64,000 nucleotides of DNA from Streptomyces sp. WP-1 (lineage in GTDB: Bacteria; Actinomycetota; Actinomycetes; Streptomycetales; Streptomycetaceae): contig NZ_CP123923.1 in assembly GCF_030450125.1 (NCBI RefSeq), positions 5,208,001 to 5,272,000 on the forward strand, written 5' to 3'. Below are positions 45,129 to 53,743 of the stretch, in pieces. Position 1 is the first letter of the stretch; each line of letters starts with the position of its first letter. Made by a program: the position numbers and the translations under genes. The notes under the pieces were generated by a model. The model did not search any database. It was not told the DNA's origin and worked only from the letters and a program-made list of their open reading frames with translations.

Positions 45129-45590
45129 CTCAGGCACCCTAGCGTCGTCGGCGGGATTTCGTAAAACCCCCCTAGTCATTCCTGGTTATCCCCTGCGTGT
45201 GCCCGGGGATTTCCCGAACTCGCCGCCCTCATGCACGTGATGATGCGCACACGGAAGGTCCACCGTTGGCCCCCGATGTACCACTTCATCCCTAATAATT
45301 AGGGCATACCGCACCTCGGTGCCCTCCGGGCGATGTCAGGGTGTCATCAATTCGAATTACCTGCACACGAGATGTGTGGACATGGAAACGAACTCGCGCA
45401 ATTACGGCCGTAGTCCCGCGCGCCTGTCCGTCGAATTGCAGTGCGGTGCGTACCCCGCGCCGGGACGGCCTGTCCGACATCCTGTCAGCTGCCGCATGGA
45501 GAGGGCCCGTTGGTGGCACGATGGTTCTGGCGGGGGTGCGGGCCGTACCCCCGGGCCGGCAGAGGGACCGACCGAGGGTTGTGATCAGTT
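45129..45590. other. Divergent intergenic region with a CCCTAAT-A-ATTAGGG palindrome
   Basis: About 460 bp with no supported gene. A perfect 15-bp palindrome lies at 45290-45304 and AATTCGAATT is near 45347. A TAGGGT -10 for the acyltransferase lies at 45141-45136. A possible 13-codon ORF beginning MCGHGN near 45371 contains a TTA codon but has no other support. The AT-rich palindrome is out of character for this genome and looks like a regulator site. Confidence 0.55.
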
Positions 45591-45785
45591 GTGGCCATTT
45601 CGCTGTCCGTAGTGGTGCTGTTGGCGGTCATCCTGGTGGTGCTCATAAGAGGCAAGAGCCTCAAGGCGGGACCGGCCCTCGTGGCCATACTCTTCGGCTT
45701 CTTCCTGGCCTCCAGCGGCATGGCGCCGTCCATCCAGCGGTTCCTGAACTCGATAGCGGACTCGATCTCCTCCATCAAGTTCTGA
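45591..45785 (+). CDS. Small conserved membrane protein of unknown function
   Basis: 64 residues with two hydrophobic helices (SVVVLLAVILVVLI and ALVAILFGFFLASSG) joined by a short basic loop, and an amphipathic tail (QRFLNSIADSISSIKF). I know no function. Its placement just before tig is conserved in Streptomyces by memory. GTG at 45591 with GAGGG at moderate distance; an overlapping GTG at 45581 is out of frame. The single-helix tail ends in Ile-Lys-Phe. Confidence 0.7.
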   Translation: MAISLSVVVLLAVILVVLIRGKSLKAGPALVAILFGFFLASSGMAPSIQRFLNSIADSISSIKF

Positions 45786-45804
45786 CCGGCCGCCGCTACC
45801 GCCG

Positions 45805-46443
45805 CTAGTGGAACCGGTGCCGCTGCTCGGCCGGCTGCCGGCTGATGAACACCAGCCGGTCGAAGTCCACGGCCACCCCGCGCAGCAGCAGGTCCACCAG
45901 CGCGCGTGCCGAGGACGCGTCGACGGGTGCCTCGCCGAAGAGCGCCCGCCGGTACACCACCGAGGCGAGCAGGTCCACGAACAGCTCGGGGTCCACGTCC
46001 GGCTGGAGGTCCCCGCGCCCGACGGCCCGCCGCACCGCGACCGCGGCGGCCGCCCGACCCGGCTGTACGAGGCTGCGCAGCAGGTACTCGTGGAGCCCGG
46101 GGTCGGCGGAGCAGTCGGCGATCAGCGGCGCGAGCACCCCGGCCGGCAACCGCTCGTGCAGCACCTCGGCGAGCAGCCGCACGCTCTGGTGCAGATCGCA
46201 GCGCGTGCAGCCGTTGTCCGGGGCGGGCGGTACGACGAGGACCGAGGCGAGCGCGTCGATCACCAGGCGCTGCCGCTGGGGCCAGCGGCGGCGGATGGCG
46301 GCCTTGCTGGTGCCCGCGACGGCCGCCACCTTCTCCAGGGCGAGGGCGCCGTAGCCGTCCTCGCGCAGCAGCCGTACGGTCGCCGCCAGCACCGCCGCGT
46401 CGATCGCCGGGTCCCTGGGCCGGCCGCCGGCCGCCGGGCTCAC
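45805..46443 (-). CDS. TetR-family transcriptional regulator
   Basis: 212 residues. The N-terminal TetR helix-turn-helix is visible (DAAVLAATVRLLREDGYGALALEKVAAVAGTS..IRRRWPQRQ), followed by a TetR C-terminal helical domain with a CTRC pair. GTG at 46443 overlaps the VOC stop codon as GTGA, so the two are translationally coupled and coregulated. The 28-bp perfect palindrome in front of the VOC gene is the likely operator. A longer frame to 46719 overlaps the VOC gene and is rejected. Confidence 0.88.
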   Translation of the reverse strand: MSPAAGGRPRDPAIDAAVLAATVRLLREDGYGALALEKVAAVAGTSKAAIRRRWPQRQRLVIDALASVLVVPPAPDNGCTRCDLHQSVRLLAEVLHERLPAGVLAPLIADCSADPGLHEYLLRSLVQPGRAAAAVAVRRAVGRGDLQPDVDPELFVDLLASVVYRRALFGEAPVDASSARALVDLLLRGVAVDFDRLVFISRQPAEQRHRFH

Positions 46444-46826
46444 GCGGCGACGTCCTCGGGGTACCAGCGCAGCTCCACGGTGTTTCCCTCGGGATCGCGC
46501 ACATAGACCGACTGCGCGGAGCCCCGGGCGCCCCACCGCGGCACCGGCCCCTCGATCACGTCGAAGGCCTGGGAGGCGACGACCTCCTGCCAGTCCAGCG
46601 GGTCCACCACCAGGCAGATGTGGTCGACGTTGGACTCGCCGCGCGGCCGCTCGAACAGATCGATGACGGTCGTGGCGCTGACCCGCACCGACGGGAACGG
46701 CACCTTCCCGGCCCGCCACTCCTCCACCCGCTCGCCCGCGAGCCCCAGCGGCCCCGTGTAGAACGCCAGTGCCCGCTCGACGTCCGAGACGTTGAGCACC
46801 AGATGGTCGAAGTCCTTGATCCGCAT
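46440..46826 (-). CDS. VOC-superfamily (glyoxalase/dioxygenase) protein
   Basis: 128-residue vicinal-oxygen-chelate protein with two beta-alpha-beta-beta-beta units. Metal ligands are likely the His in DHLVLNVSDVERALAFY, the His in SNVDHICLVVD, and the final Glu in YVRDPEGNTVELRWY. This subset resembles glyoxalase or fosfomycin/bleomycin-type resistance proteins. ATG at 46826 with GGGGGCG. Cotranscribed with the TetR gene, which suggests an inducible detoxification pair. Substrate unknown. Confidence 0.87.
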   Translation of the reverse strand: MRIKDFDHLVLNVSDVERALAFYTGPLGLAGERVEEWRAGKVPFPSVRVSATTVIDLFERPRGESNVDHICLVVDPLDWQEVVASQAFDVIEGPVPRWGARGSAQSVYVRDPEGNTVELRWYPEDVAA

Positions 46827-46857
46827 GTCGGACGCCCCCTGCCGTGGTCGTGCCCAG

Positions 46858-46885
46858 TTATGTTCCGTACCGGTACGGAACATAA
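46858..46885. promoter_or_regulatory. Perfect 28-bp palindrome, probable TetR operator
   Basis: Two 14-bp arms (TTATGTTCCGTACC and its exact complement) with no spacer, 32 bp upstream of the VOC ATG. Size and TACCGGTA core fit a TetR-family operator for the downstream regulator. Confidence 0.85.
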
Positions 46886-46891
46886 CCCATG

Positions 46892-46941
46892 TACCGGGGA
46901 ACGACAAAGGCCCAGGTACCGGGGAACGACGAAGGCCCAGG
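46892..46941. repeat. Tandem 25-bp direct repeat
   Basis: Two abutting 25-bp copies (46892-46916 and 46917-46941) with one mismatch. The second copy contributes the left arm of the tRNA-Gly terminator. Confidence 0.85.
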
Positions 46942-46972
46942 GAGAGGAGACAACCTCTCACCTGGGCCTTCG
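46930..46972 (-). terminator. Hairpin terminator downstream of tRNA-Gly
   Basis: 12-bp stem (46930-46941 with 46961-46972) extended by GAGAGG/CCTCTC (46942-46947 with 46954-46959). It begins 9 bp beyond the 3' end of the tRNA on the minus strand. Confidence 0.75.
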
Positions 46973-46980
46973 GCATCCAG

Positions 46981-47051
46981 AGCGGGCGACGGGAATCGAA
47001 CCCGCGTAGCTAGTTTGGAAGACTAGGGCTCTACCATTGAGCTACGCCCGC
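46981..47051 (-). tRNA. tRNA-Gly (anticodon TCC)
   Basis: Cloverleaf read on the minus strand: acceptor GCGGGCG/CGCCCGC, D-arm GCTCAATGGTAGAGC, anticodon arm CTAGTCTTCCAAACTAG with anticodon TCC, T-arm CGGGTTCGATTCCCG. Discriminator T; CCA is not encoded. Confidence 0.96.
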
Positions 47052-47212
47052 AGCGCTGCGCCGCAGGTCGAGGACCGCGGCACTCAGGCATCGTAGCGGG
47101 TCGCCCGCCGCTTGGGCCAACACGTTCCGATCACCGAACACCACGCGCCCCGCCTCGAAGAATGCGGCCGACGCGGGCCGCCCGGCCATGTACCCTACGT
47201 GTCGCACACAGA

Positions 47213-47289
47213 CGGGGTGTGGCGCAGCTTGGTAGCGCGTCCGCTTTGGGAGCGGAAGGCCGTGGGTTCAAATCCCGCCACCCCGACCA
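47213..47289 (+). tRNA. tRNA-Pro (anticodon TGG)
   Basis: Acceptor CGGGGTG/CACCCCG, D-arm GCGCAGCTTGGTAGCGC, anticodon arm TCCGCTTTGGGAGCGGA with anticodon TGG, T-arm GTGGGTTCAAATCCCGC. CCA is encoded at 47287-47289. Confidence 0.96.
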
Positions 47290-47371
47290 CCGATCGGCTC
47301 TTTCGCCGGGTTCCGGGCCGGTTCCGGCCGGGTCCGGCCACACCCGCCGGCGGCGCCGCGAAGATCGCCTT

Positions 47372-47400
47372 TTGGGGCGCCGAACGCCTGCGGTTACTAT
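47372..47400 (+). promoter_or_regulatory. Predicted tig promoter
   Basis: TTGGGG (47372-47377), a 17-bp spacer, then TACTAT (47395-47400). The start codon is 120 bp downstream. Confidence 0.5.
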
Positions 47401-47520
47401 GCAAGCTGCACGCCCGTGTGCCCCGGCCCTCACGGCCTACGTACTCCTCCGGGCGGCGAATCCGCCGGAGCTGTCTGGCTCCGGCAGAACCCAAGCAGTC
47501 AGCCACAAGGAGACCGAACC

Positions 47521-48888
47521 GTGAAGAGCGCCGTGGAGACCCTGAACCCGACCCGGGTTCGGCTCACTGTCGAGGTGCCCTTCGAGGAGCTCAAGGACAG
47601 CCTCGACGCGGCGTACAGCAAGATCAACCAGCAGGTCACGGTGAAGGGCTTCCGCAAGGGCAAGATCCCTGCCCGCGTCATCGACCAGCGGTTCGGCCGC
47701 GGTGCGGTCCTGGAGGAGGCGGTCAACGACGCGCTTCCGAAGTTCTACACCGAGGCGGTCAACGAGGCCGAGCTGAGCCCGCTGGGCCAGCCCGACGTCG
47801 ACATCACCGAGCTGAAGGACGGCGAGACGCTGAACTTCACCGCCGAGGTCGACGTCCGCCCGGCCCTCGAGATCCCGGACTACTCCGGCATCGAGGTCGA
47901 GGTCGACGCCATCGAGGTCACCGACGAGGACGTCGAGAAGTCGGTCGAGCAGCTCCGCGAGCGCTTCGCCTCCACCGCCCCGGTGGAGCGCGCCGCCGAG
48001 GACGGCGACGTCGTCACCATCGACCTGGAGGCCAAGGTCGACGGCGAGGTGCTGGAGGACGGCATCGCCAGCGGCGTCTCCTACACCATCGGCTCCGGTG
48101 AGCTGCTCGACGGCATCGACGAGGCCGTCAAGGGCCTGTCCGCCGGCGAGGAGGCCACCTTCACCTCCGAGCTGAAGGGCGGCTCCGCCGCGGGCAAGGA
48201 GGCCGAGGTCTCCGTCAAGGTCACCCAGGTCGCCAAGCGCGAACTGCCGGAGCTGGACGACGAGTTCGCGCAGCTCGCCTCCGAGTTCGACACGCTGGAC
48301 GAGCTGAAGGCCGACAGCCGCAAGCGCCTCGCGAACATGAAGGAGTTCGACCAGGCCACGCAGGCCCAGGAGCGCGTCCTGGAGAAGCTCCTGGAGCTGG
48401 TCGAGGTCCCGGTCCCCGAGAAGCTGCTCGAGGACGAGGTCAACACCCGCAAGCACAACCTGGAGCACCACCAGCTCGGCCAGATGGGCCTGACCCTCGA
48501 CAAGTACCTGGAGATCCAGGGCAAGACCGCCGAGGAGTTCGAGACCGAGACCCGCGAGGCCGCGGTCAAGGGCATCAAGACCCAGTTCGTCCTGGACGAG
48601 CTGGTCAAGAAGGAAGAGCTGAACGTCAACCAGGAGGAGCTCACCGAGCACCTCATGCGGCGTGCGGCCTCCTCCGGCATGTCCCCCGACCAGTTCGCCC
48701 AGGCCGTCGTCGAGGGTGGCCAGGTGCCGCTCCTCGTCGGCGAGGTCGCCCGCGGCAAGGCCCTGGCCGTCGTGGTCGAGGCCGCCACGGTGAAGGACAC
48801 CAACGGCGAGGTCGTGGACCTCGGCGACGAGGACGAGGAGACCGAGGCCACCGAGGCCGAGGCCGCCGAGGAGACCACCGAGGGCTGA
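47521..48888 (+). CDS. tig: Trigger factor, ribosome-associated chaperone and PPIase
   Basis: 455-residue folding factor that binds nascent chains at the ribosome exit. N-terminal ribosome-binding domain with the loop [16 protein letters not shown], an FKBP-type PPIase domain (about 160-240), and a C-terminal chaperone domain ending in an acidic Glu/Ala tail ([13 protein letters not shown]) usual in Streptomyces. GTG at 47521 with AAGGAG. It heads the quality-control group tig-clpP1-clpP2-clpX but has its own terminator, so it is a separate unit. Confidence 0.97.
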   Translation: MKSAVETLNPTRVRLTVEVPFEELKDSLDAAYSKINQQVTVKGFRKGKIPARVIDQRFGRGAVLEEAVNDALPKFYTEAVNEAELSPLGQPDVDITELKDGETLNFTAEVDVRPALEIPDYSGIEVEVDAIEVTDEDVEKSVEQLRERFASTAPVERAAEDGDVVTIDLEAKVDGEVLEDGIASGVSYTIGSGELLDGIDEAVKGLSAGEEATFTSELKGGSAAGKEAEVSVKVTQVAKRELPELDDEFAQLASEFDTLDELKADSRKRLANMKEFDQATQAQERVLEKLLELVEVPVPEKLLEDEVNTRKHNLEHHQLGQMGLTLDKYLEIQGKTAEEFETETREAAVKGIKTQFVLDELVKKEELNVNQEELTEHLMRRAASSGMSPDQFAQAVVEGGQVPLLVGEVARGKALAVVVEAATVKDTNGEVVDLGDEDEETEATEAEAAEETTEG

Positions 48889-48918
48889 ACCGCCCCACGG
48901 CACCTCTGAAGCTCGTAC

Positions 48919-48952
48919 GACGGGCCCCCGGGACTTCCCCCGGGGGCCCGTC
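48919..48952 (+). terminator. Hairpin terminator after tig
   Basis: Perfect 14-bp stem (48919-48932 with 48939-48952), about 30 bp past the tig stop. The rest of the gap to clpP1 (48953-49251) holds the clpP1 control region. Confidence 0.85.
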
Positions 48953-49093
48953 GGCGTACCACCCGAGGGGCGCTGGGCGGTATCCGATCGCGGCTCCGCC
49001 GCGGCGTGCGAGAGGCCGCGTCCGGCCCGCGTCCCGGCGACGGCCCGCACCCGGCAGGACCCCCTCGCACCCGGCCTCACCTGAGCGGAGCGC

Positions 49094-49108
49094 TACGCCC
49101 CCGGCGAA
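49094..49108. promoter_or_regulatory. ClgR-type operator upstream of clpP1
   Basis: The minus-strand reading TTCGCCGGGGGCGTA fits the ClgR consensus WWCGCYNANRGCGWW except at the central A. It lies about 60 bp before the expected start near 49160 (TAGGGT -10 at 49148-49153), as needed for an activator. In S. lividans clpP1 is activated by ClgR. Confidence 0.6.
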
Positions 49109-49251
49109 CAGTCGCTACTCCGGGATTCCCCGAACGTGCCCGAGCGTTAGGGTCCATGAGTACGGGGGCAGGGGAGTCTCCTGAAACCCCCGAACCTCCG
49201 GCAGGACGACTGAGACGGCTCGGCGCCGTCGTGAGACGACCAGGTGGATAC

Positions 49252-49869
49252 GTGACGAATCTGATGCCCTCCGCCGCCGGCGAGCCCTCCATCGGTGGCG
49301 GCCTCGGCGACCAGGTCTACAACCGACTGCTCGGCGAGCGGATCATCTTCCTCGGCCAGCAGGTCGACGATGACATCGCCAACAAGATCACCGCTCAGCT
49401 GCTGCTCCTTGCCGCCGATCCGGACAAGGACATCTACCTCTACATCAACAGCCCCGGCGGCTCGGTGACGGCCGGCATGGCGATCTACGACACCATGCAG
49501 TACATCCCGAACGACGTGGTCACCATCGCGATGGGCATGGCGGCCTCCATGGGCCAGTTCCTGCTCACCGGCGGTGCCGCGGGCAAGCGCTTCGCCCTGC
49601 CGCACGCCGACATCATGATGCACCAGGGGTCCGCGGGCCTCGGCGGTTCGGTCACGGACATCAAGATCCAGGCCGAGTACCTGCTGCGCACCAAGCACCG
49701 CATGGCGGAACTGACCGCGCTCCACTCCGGCCAGACCTTCGAGACGATCACCCGGGACGCGGACCGCGACCGCTGGTTCACCCCGGAAGAGGCCAAGGAG
49801 TACGGTCTCATTGACGAGATCATCACGAACGCCTCGGGTGTTCCGGGAGGCGGCGGCACCGGAGCCTGA
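49252..49869 (+). CDS. clpP1: ATP-dependent Clp protease proteolytic subunit 1
   Basis: 205-residue serine peptidase subunit. Catalytic Ser in [12 protein letters not shown], His in [10 protein letters not shown], and Asp in [14 protein letters not shown]. ClpP1 pairs with ClpP2 and ClpX/ClpC. GTG at 49252 with AGGTGG is chosen. An in-frame ATG at 49156 lies before the transcription start predicted from TAGGGT, so it is probably not used. It is followed by clpP2 after 69 bp, and both are one operon. Confidence 0.95.
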   Translation: MTNLMPSAAGEPSIGGGLGDQVYNRLLGERIIFLGQQVDDDIANKITAQLLLLAADPDKDIYLYINSPGGSVTAGMAIYDTMQYIPNDVVTIAMGMAASMGQFLLTGGAAGKRFALPHADIMMHQGSAGLGGSVTDIKIQAEYLLRTKHRMAELTALHSGQTFETITRDADRDRWFTPEEAKEYGLIDEIITNASGVPGGGGTGA

Positions 49870-49938
49870 CCGGCCCGGCCACGCCACGCACCGCCACCAC
49901 CCACGCCCCCAGAACGCCACCAGGACGGTGAACATCCC

Positions 49939-50604
49939 ATGAGCAACTTCCCCGGCGCGGCCAGCGGCCTGTACGAAGGGCCCCGGCCCGACGCCCGCTA
50001 TGTGATCCCGCGTTTCGTCGAGCGCACCTCCCAGGGCGTCCGCGAGTACGACCCGTACGCGAAGCTCTTCGAGGAGCGCGTGATCTTCCTGGGCGTCCAG
50101 ATCGACGACGCCTCCGCCAACGACGTCATGGCGCAGCTGCTGTGCCTGGAGTCGATGGACCCGGACCGGGACATCTCGATCTACATCAACAGCCCCGGCG
50201 GCGACATGACCGCCCTGACGGCGATCTACGACACGATGCAGTTCGTGAAGCCCGACATCCAGACGGTGTGCATGGGCCAGGCGGCCTCCGCCGCGGCCGT
50301 GCTGCTCGCCGCCGGCACCCCGGGCAAGCGCATGGCGCTGCCGAACTCCCGCGTGCTGATCCACCAGCCGGCCGGCTCCTCCGGCCGTGGCCAGCTCTCC
50401 GACCTGGAGATCATCGCCAAGGAGTTCACCCGGATGCGTGAGCAGCTGGAGAACATGCTGGCCAAGCACTCGAACCAGCCGCTGGAGAAGGTCCGCGAGG
50501 ACATCGAGCGCGACAAGATCCTCACGGCCGAGGAGGCGCTGGAGTACGGCCTCGTCGACCAGATCATCTCCACCCGCAAGCTGAACAACGCCGACGTCCG
50601 CTGA
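49939..50604 (+). CDS. clpP2: ATP-dependent Clp protease proteolytic subunit 2
   Basis: 221-residue ClpP subunit. Triad: Ser in [12 protein letters not shown], His in RVLIHQPAG, Asp in [14 protein letters not shown]. The N-terminus carries the usual propeptide of about 15 residues. ATG at 49939. It differs clearly from ClpP1, as in all actinobacteria, where a mixed ClpP1P2 barrel is formed. The transcript ends at a strong hairpin before clpX. Confidence 0.96.
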   Translation: MSNFPGAASGLYEGPRPDARYVIPRFVERTSQGVREYDPYAKLFEERVIFLGVQIDDASANDVMAQLLCLESMDPDRDISIYINSPGGDMTALTAIYDTMQFVKPDIQTVCMGQAASAAAVLLAAGTPGKRMALPNSRVLIHQPAGSSGRGQLSDLEIIAKEFTRMREQLENMLAKHSNQPLEKVREDIERDKILTAEEALEYGLVDQIISTRKLNNADVR

Positions 50605-50625
50605 CGCGGAGCGGCGCGCTCTCAA

Positions 50626-50672
50626 GCCCCCCTTGGCAGGGCTCACGGCAAGTGAACCCTGCCAAGGGGGGC
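50626..50672 (+). terminator. Hairpin terminator between clpP2 and clpX
   Basis: Perfect 16-bp stem (50626-50641 with 50657-50672) and a 15-base loop. It implies that clpX has its own promoter, within 50673-50773. Confidence 0.85.
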
Positions 50673-50773
50673 CCGAACATCGGGCCCGGCAAGGTACCGT
50701 CGGACATAAGGCAGCACCAGGAGCCGCTGGAACGCAGTGTCCAGGCGGCTCCCAGGCGAAGGGGAAGCACACC

Positions 50774-52060
50774 GTGGCACGCATCGGTGACGGCGGCGAT
50801 CTGCTCAAGTGCTCGTTCTGCGGCAAGAGCCAGAAGCAGGTCAAGAAGCTCATCGCAGGTCCCGGTGTCTACATCTGCGACGAGTGCATCGATCTCTGCA
50901 ACGAGATCATCGAGGAAGAGCTGGCCGAGACCAGCGAGGTGCGCTGGGAGGAGCTGCCCAAGCCCCGCGAGATCTACGAGTTCCTCGAGGGCTACGTGGT
51001 CGGCCAGGAGGCCGCCAAGAAGGCCCTGTCCGTCGCGGTGTACAACCACTACAAGCGGGTCCAGGCGGGCGAGAACGGCGGCGGGAGCGGCCGTGACGAC
51101 GCCATCGAGCTGGCGAAGTCCAACATCCTCCTGCTGGGCCCCACGGGCTCCGGCAAGACCCTCCTCGCCCAGACCCTGGCCCGCATGCTGAACGTGCCGT
51201 TCGCCATCGCCGACGCGACCGCGCTGACGGAGGCGGGCTATGTCGGCGAGGACGTGGAGAACATCCTCCTCAAGCTCATCCAGGCCGCCGACTACGACGT
51301 CAAGAAGGCCGAGACGGGCATCATCTACATCGACGAGATCGACAAGGTGGCCCGCAAGAGCGAGAACCCGTCGATCACCCGGGACGTCAGCGGCGAGGGC
51401 GTGCAGCAGGCCCTGCTGAAGATCCTGGAGGGCACCACGGCCTCGGTGCCGCCGCAGGGCGGCCGCAAGCACCCGCACCAGGAGTTCATCCAGATCGACA
51501 CGACGAACGTGCTGTTCATCGTGGGCGGTGCCTTCTCAGGTCTGGAGAAGATCATCGAGGCGCGTGCGGGCGCCAAGGGCATCGGCTTCGGCGCGACGAT
51601 CCTGTCCAAGCGCGAGCTGGAGGCCAAGGACGTCTTCGAGGACGTCATGCCGGAGGACCTGGTCAAGTTCGGCATGATCCCCGAGTTCATCGGCCGGCTG
51701 CCGGTGATCACCTCGGTGCACAACCTGGACCGCGAGGCCCTGCTGAAGATCCTCGTCGAGCCGCGCAACGCGCTGGTCAAGCAGTACCAGCGCCTCTTCG
51801 AACTCGACGGCGTGGAGCTGGACTTCGAGCGCGAGGCCCTGGAGGCCATCGCCGACCAGGCCATCCTCCGCCAGACCGGCGCCCGCGGCCTGCGCGCCAT
51901 CATGGAGGAGGTCCTCCAGGGCGTGATGTACGAGGTCCCGTCCCGCAAGGACGTCGCCCGCGTCGTCATCACCGCCGACGTGGTCCTCTCCAACGTCAAC
52001 CCGACCCTGATCCCCCGCGACGCCCGCGGCCGGGGCTCGGGCGAGCAGAAGACGGCGTAA
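50774..52060 (+). CDS. clpX: ATP-dependent Clp protease ATPase subunit ClpX
   Basis: 428-residue AAA+ unfoldase. N-terminal C4 zinc finger ([19 protein letters not shown] and [10 protein letters not shown]), Walker A GPTGSGKT, Walker [10 protein letters not shown], pore and sensor motifs, and the ClpP-docking loop IGF in [13 protein letters not shown] at 50774 with GAAGGGGA. It works with ClpP1P2 encoded just upstream. It ends at a 12-bp hairpin. Confidence 0.97.
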   Translation: MARIGDGGDLLKCSFCGKSQKQVKKLIAGPGVYICDECIDLCNEIIEEELAETSEVRWEELPKPREIYEFLEGYVVGQEAAKKALSVAVYNHYKRVQAGENGGGSGRDDAIELAKSNILLLGPTGSGKTLLAQTLARMLNVPFAIADATALTEAGYVGEDVENILLKLIQAADYDVKKAETGIIYIDEIDKVARKSENPSITRDVSGEGVQQALLKILEGTTASVPPQGGRKHPHQEFIQIDTTNVLFIVGGAFSGLEKIIEARAGAKGIGFGATILSKRELEAKDVFEDVMPEDLVKFGMIPEFIGRLPVITSVHNLDREALLKILVEPRNALVKQYQRLFELDGVELDFEREALEAIADQAILRQTGARGLRAIMEEVLQGVMYEVPSRKDVARVVITADVVLSNVNPTLIPRDARGRGSGEQKTA

Positions 52061-52076
52061 GCATCACCGCGCCGAC

Positions 52077-52106
52077 GGGCAGGCACCCTGCGAGGGGTGC
52101 CTGCCC
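52077..52106 (+). terminator. Hairpin terminator after clpX
   Basis: Perfect 12-bp stem (52077-52088 with 52095-52106), 16 bp past the clpX stop. Confidence 0.85.
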
Positions 52107-52252
52107 GCTGGTGTGTCGGACGAGGGACGACGGGATCGAGTCATCGTTCGGGCGGCTGCTGAAGTTCTCCCCGTTCTCGTGATCGGATCAACATGACCGA
52201 GTCGGACCTGCGTGAAGCAGTACGTCCGGCTGCGTGAAACGGAGGACTCGAC

Positions 52253-52537
52253 ATGACTTTCCAGAAGACGAAGCGCATGGCGGCCGCAGCCGGCGTGGTG
52301 TTGGCGGCAGGGGCCCTGCCGATCCTCGTGGCCGCACCTGCGAGCGCCACGCAGAGCGCTTGCAGCAACTACGTGGCGAGCCACGGATATCGCGCAGGCA
52401 CGAAGGTGAAGGCGGCCTGCGGTCATGGGGCGATCGACACGGGTATCGGGAAGGCGGCCAACCCGGTCTGCGTCACGGACCTGGCCCAGCTTGGCGTGAA
52501 GAGCGACGTTTCGCTGCCGGCCTGCAAGCTGGCCTGA
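52253..52537 (+). CDS. Small secreted cysteine-containing protein of unknown function
   Basis: 94 residues. A Sec signal (basic start, AAAAGVVLAAGALPILVAAP, cleavage after ASA near residue 32) precedes a mature part of about 62 residues with four Cys (SACSNY, KAACGH, NPVCVTD, LPACKLA), enough for two disulfides. I do not recognise the family; a small secreted protein, inhibitor or cell-surface factor is possible. ATG at 52253 with GGAGG. The repeat CTGCGTGAA occurs twice in the 50 bp before it. It is followed by its own 17-bp hairpin and so is an independent unit between clpX and the next gene. Confidence 0.7.
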   Translation: MTFQKTKRMAAAAGVVLAAGALPILVAAPASATQSACSNYVASHGYRAGTKVKAACGHGAIDTGIGKAANPVCVTDLAQLGVKSDVSLPACKLA

Positions 52538-52543
52538 CCGCAT

Positions 52544-52579
52544 GGCGAAGGTGGCTCATGCGCATGAGCCACCTTCGCC
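52544..52579. terminator. Hairpin terminator after the secreted protein gene
   Basis: Perfect 17-bp stem (52544-52560 with 52563-52579), nearly loopless as drawn, 6 bp past the stop. It lies between convergent genes. Confidence 0.88.
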
Positions 52580-52604
52580 GTTCAGGAAGTTCCAGTCCGC
52601 GGCC

Positions 52605-53606
52605 TCACGCCTTGACGCGCACGTCGTTGCGCAGCTTCGCCGCGAGTTCGGCCGTGTCGTCCAGGGAGCCGGACTGGCCGGAGGCGAGGGAGGCCACGCT
52701 GTAGTCGGACACGAAGGCGACGGTGCTGTGGTCGCCCCAGATGCACACCGGCATCTTGAAGCTCTTCGGCATACCGGAGGCCGAGGACGAGGAGCCGCTG
52801 CTGTCGATCTGCGCCACCTGGCACTTCATGACACCGTTGGAGAACCCGGCCGGGTGCACGGTCTCCGGGCTGCCGAGCATCTTGCCCTTGGTGGCGGAGT
52901 CGCTCTGGTCCTTCGACGCCTCGGTCTTGATCTTGGCGAACATCGCGTCCACCACGGCCTCGGGGTCCTTGACGGTGCCGTACACACCGCTGAAGGACAG
53001 CCCCTTCTTGGTCAGTCCGGTGCCGGTCTCGTAGCTGGAGCTGACCTCCGTGGGGTTCTGCACGCCCCACTTCTGGAAGTCCGACTTGTCGGAGTCGCTG
53101 AGCCCGCCCGAGGACCCGTCCGAGCCGTCCTGCTTGGTGTAGGTCCCGTTGATCACCGTCGCCGGGGTTATCAGCTTGTGCGCGCCGTCGTCGGCGACGG
53201 TGCTGCTGCCGTCGCTGCCGCCGAGCAGGAGGACCGCGCCCACCACGATCGCCGCCACGACCACGACCGAGCCGATGATCAGGCCGGTCTTCTTCTTGCC
53301 GCCGCCCGGCTGGGGCGGCTGCGGCAGGCTGCCGTACGGCTGCTGCTGGCCATAGGGCTGCTGGCCGTACGGGCCGGGCTGCTGGGGGTAGCCGTACCCC
53401 GGCTGCGGCGGCGGGGCCTGCTGGGGGTACCCGTAGCCGGGCTGCTGCGGCGCCTGCGGCGGCTGGCCGTACGGGCCGCCCTGCGGCTGCTGACCGTACG
53501 GACCAGGCTGCTGCGGCTGCCCGTACGGCCCGGGCTGACCCGGCTGCCCGTAGGGACCCGGCTGCTGCGGTGGCTGGCCGTACGGGCCCGGCTGGTTGTT
53601 GCTCAT
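52605..53606 (-). CDS. Single-pass membrane protein with N-terminal PGPYGQ repeats
   Basis: 333 residues. The first 110 or so are Pro/Gly/Gln/Tyr-rich repeats (PGPYGQP units), then KKK and one transmembrane helix (LIIGSVVVVAAIVVGAVLLL). An outside domain of about 190 residues follows, with two Cys (KCQVAQ and VCIWGD). This layout is common in Streptomyces envelope proteins; the function of the outside domain is unknown. ATG at 53606 with GGGGGAT. It diverges from valS. Confidence 0.82.
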   Translation of the reverse strand: MSNNQPGPYGQPPQQPGPYGQPGQPGPYGQPQQPGPYGQQPQGGPYGQPPQAPQQPGYGYPQQAPPPQPGYGYPQQPGPYGQQPYGQQQPYGSLPQPPQPGGGKKKTGLIIGSVVVVAAIVVGAVLLLGGSDGSSTVADDGAHKLITPATVINGTYTKQDGSDGSSGGLSDSDKSDFQKWGVQNPTEVSSSYETGTGLTKKGLSFSGVYGTVKDPEAVVDAMFAKIKTEASKDQSDSATKGKMLGSPETVHPAGFSNGVMKCQVAQIDSSGSSSSASGMPKSFKMPVCIWGDHSTVAFVSDYSVASLASGQSGSLDDTAELAAKLRNDVRVKA

Positions 53607-53730
53607 CTCTGGGATCCCCCTAGGACGCTTATATGTCCCTGACATCCTGAACCAGCCCGAAGAACCGCAGGGCACCGGGGGCCGCACCGTTACAGAACGA
53701 ACGCGTTTCGGGACCGGCCCGTGACCCCTC

Positions 53731-53736
53731 TAAACT
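53731..53736 (+). promoter_or_regulatory. -10 box (TAAACT) of leaderless valS
   Basis: Ends seven bases before the GTG of valS, with no ribosome site between. No T-box leader is possible in this distance. Confidence 0.6.
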
Positions 53737-53743
53737 GACCCCC

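Noticed and set aside
43941..45164. Plus-strand 368-codon open frame opposite the acyltransferase
   Set aside because: Gln/Arg/His-rich composition typical of an antisense shadow; the minus-strand frame has clear membrane helices.
45292..45519. 75-residue minus-strand ORF before the small membrane gene
   Set aside because: No ribosome site, mixed composition and no leader-peptide pattern; it is probably chance.
53200..53600. Repeats as a DNA element
   Set aside because: They are PGPYGQ codon repeats in the N-terminus of the membrane protein.
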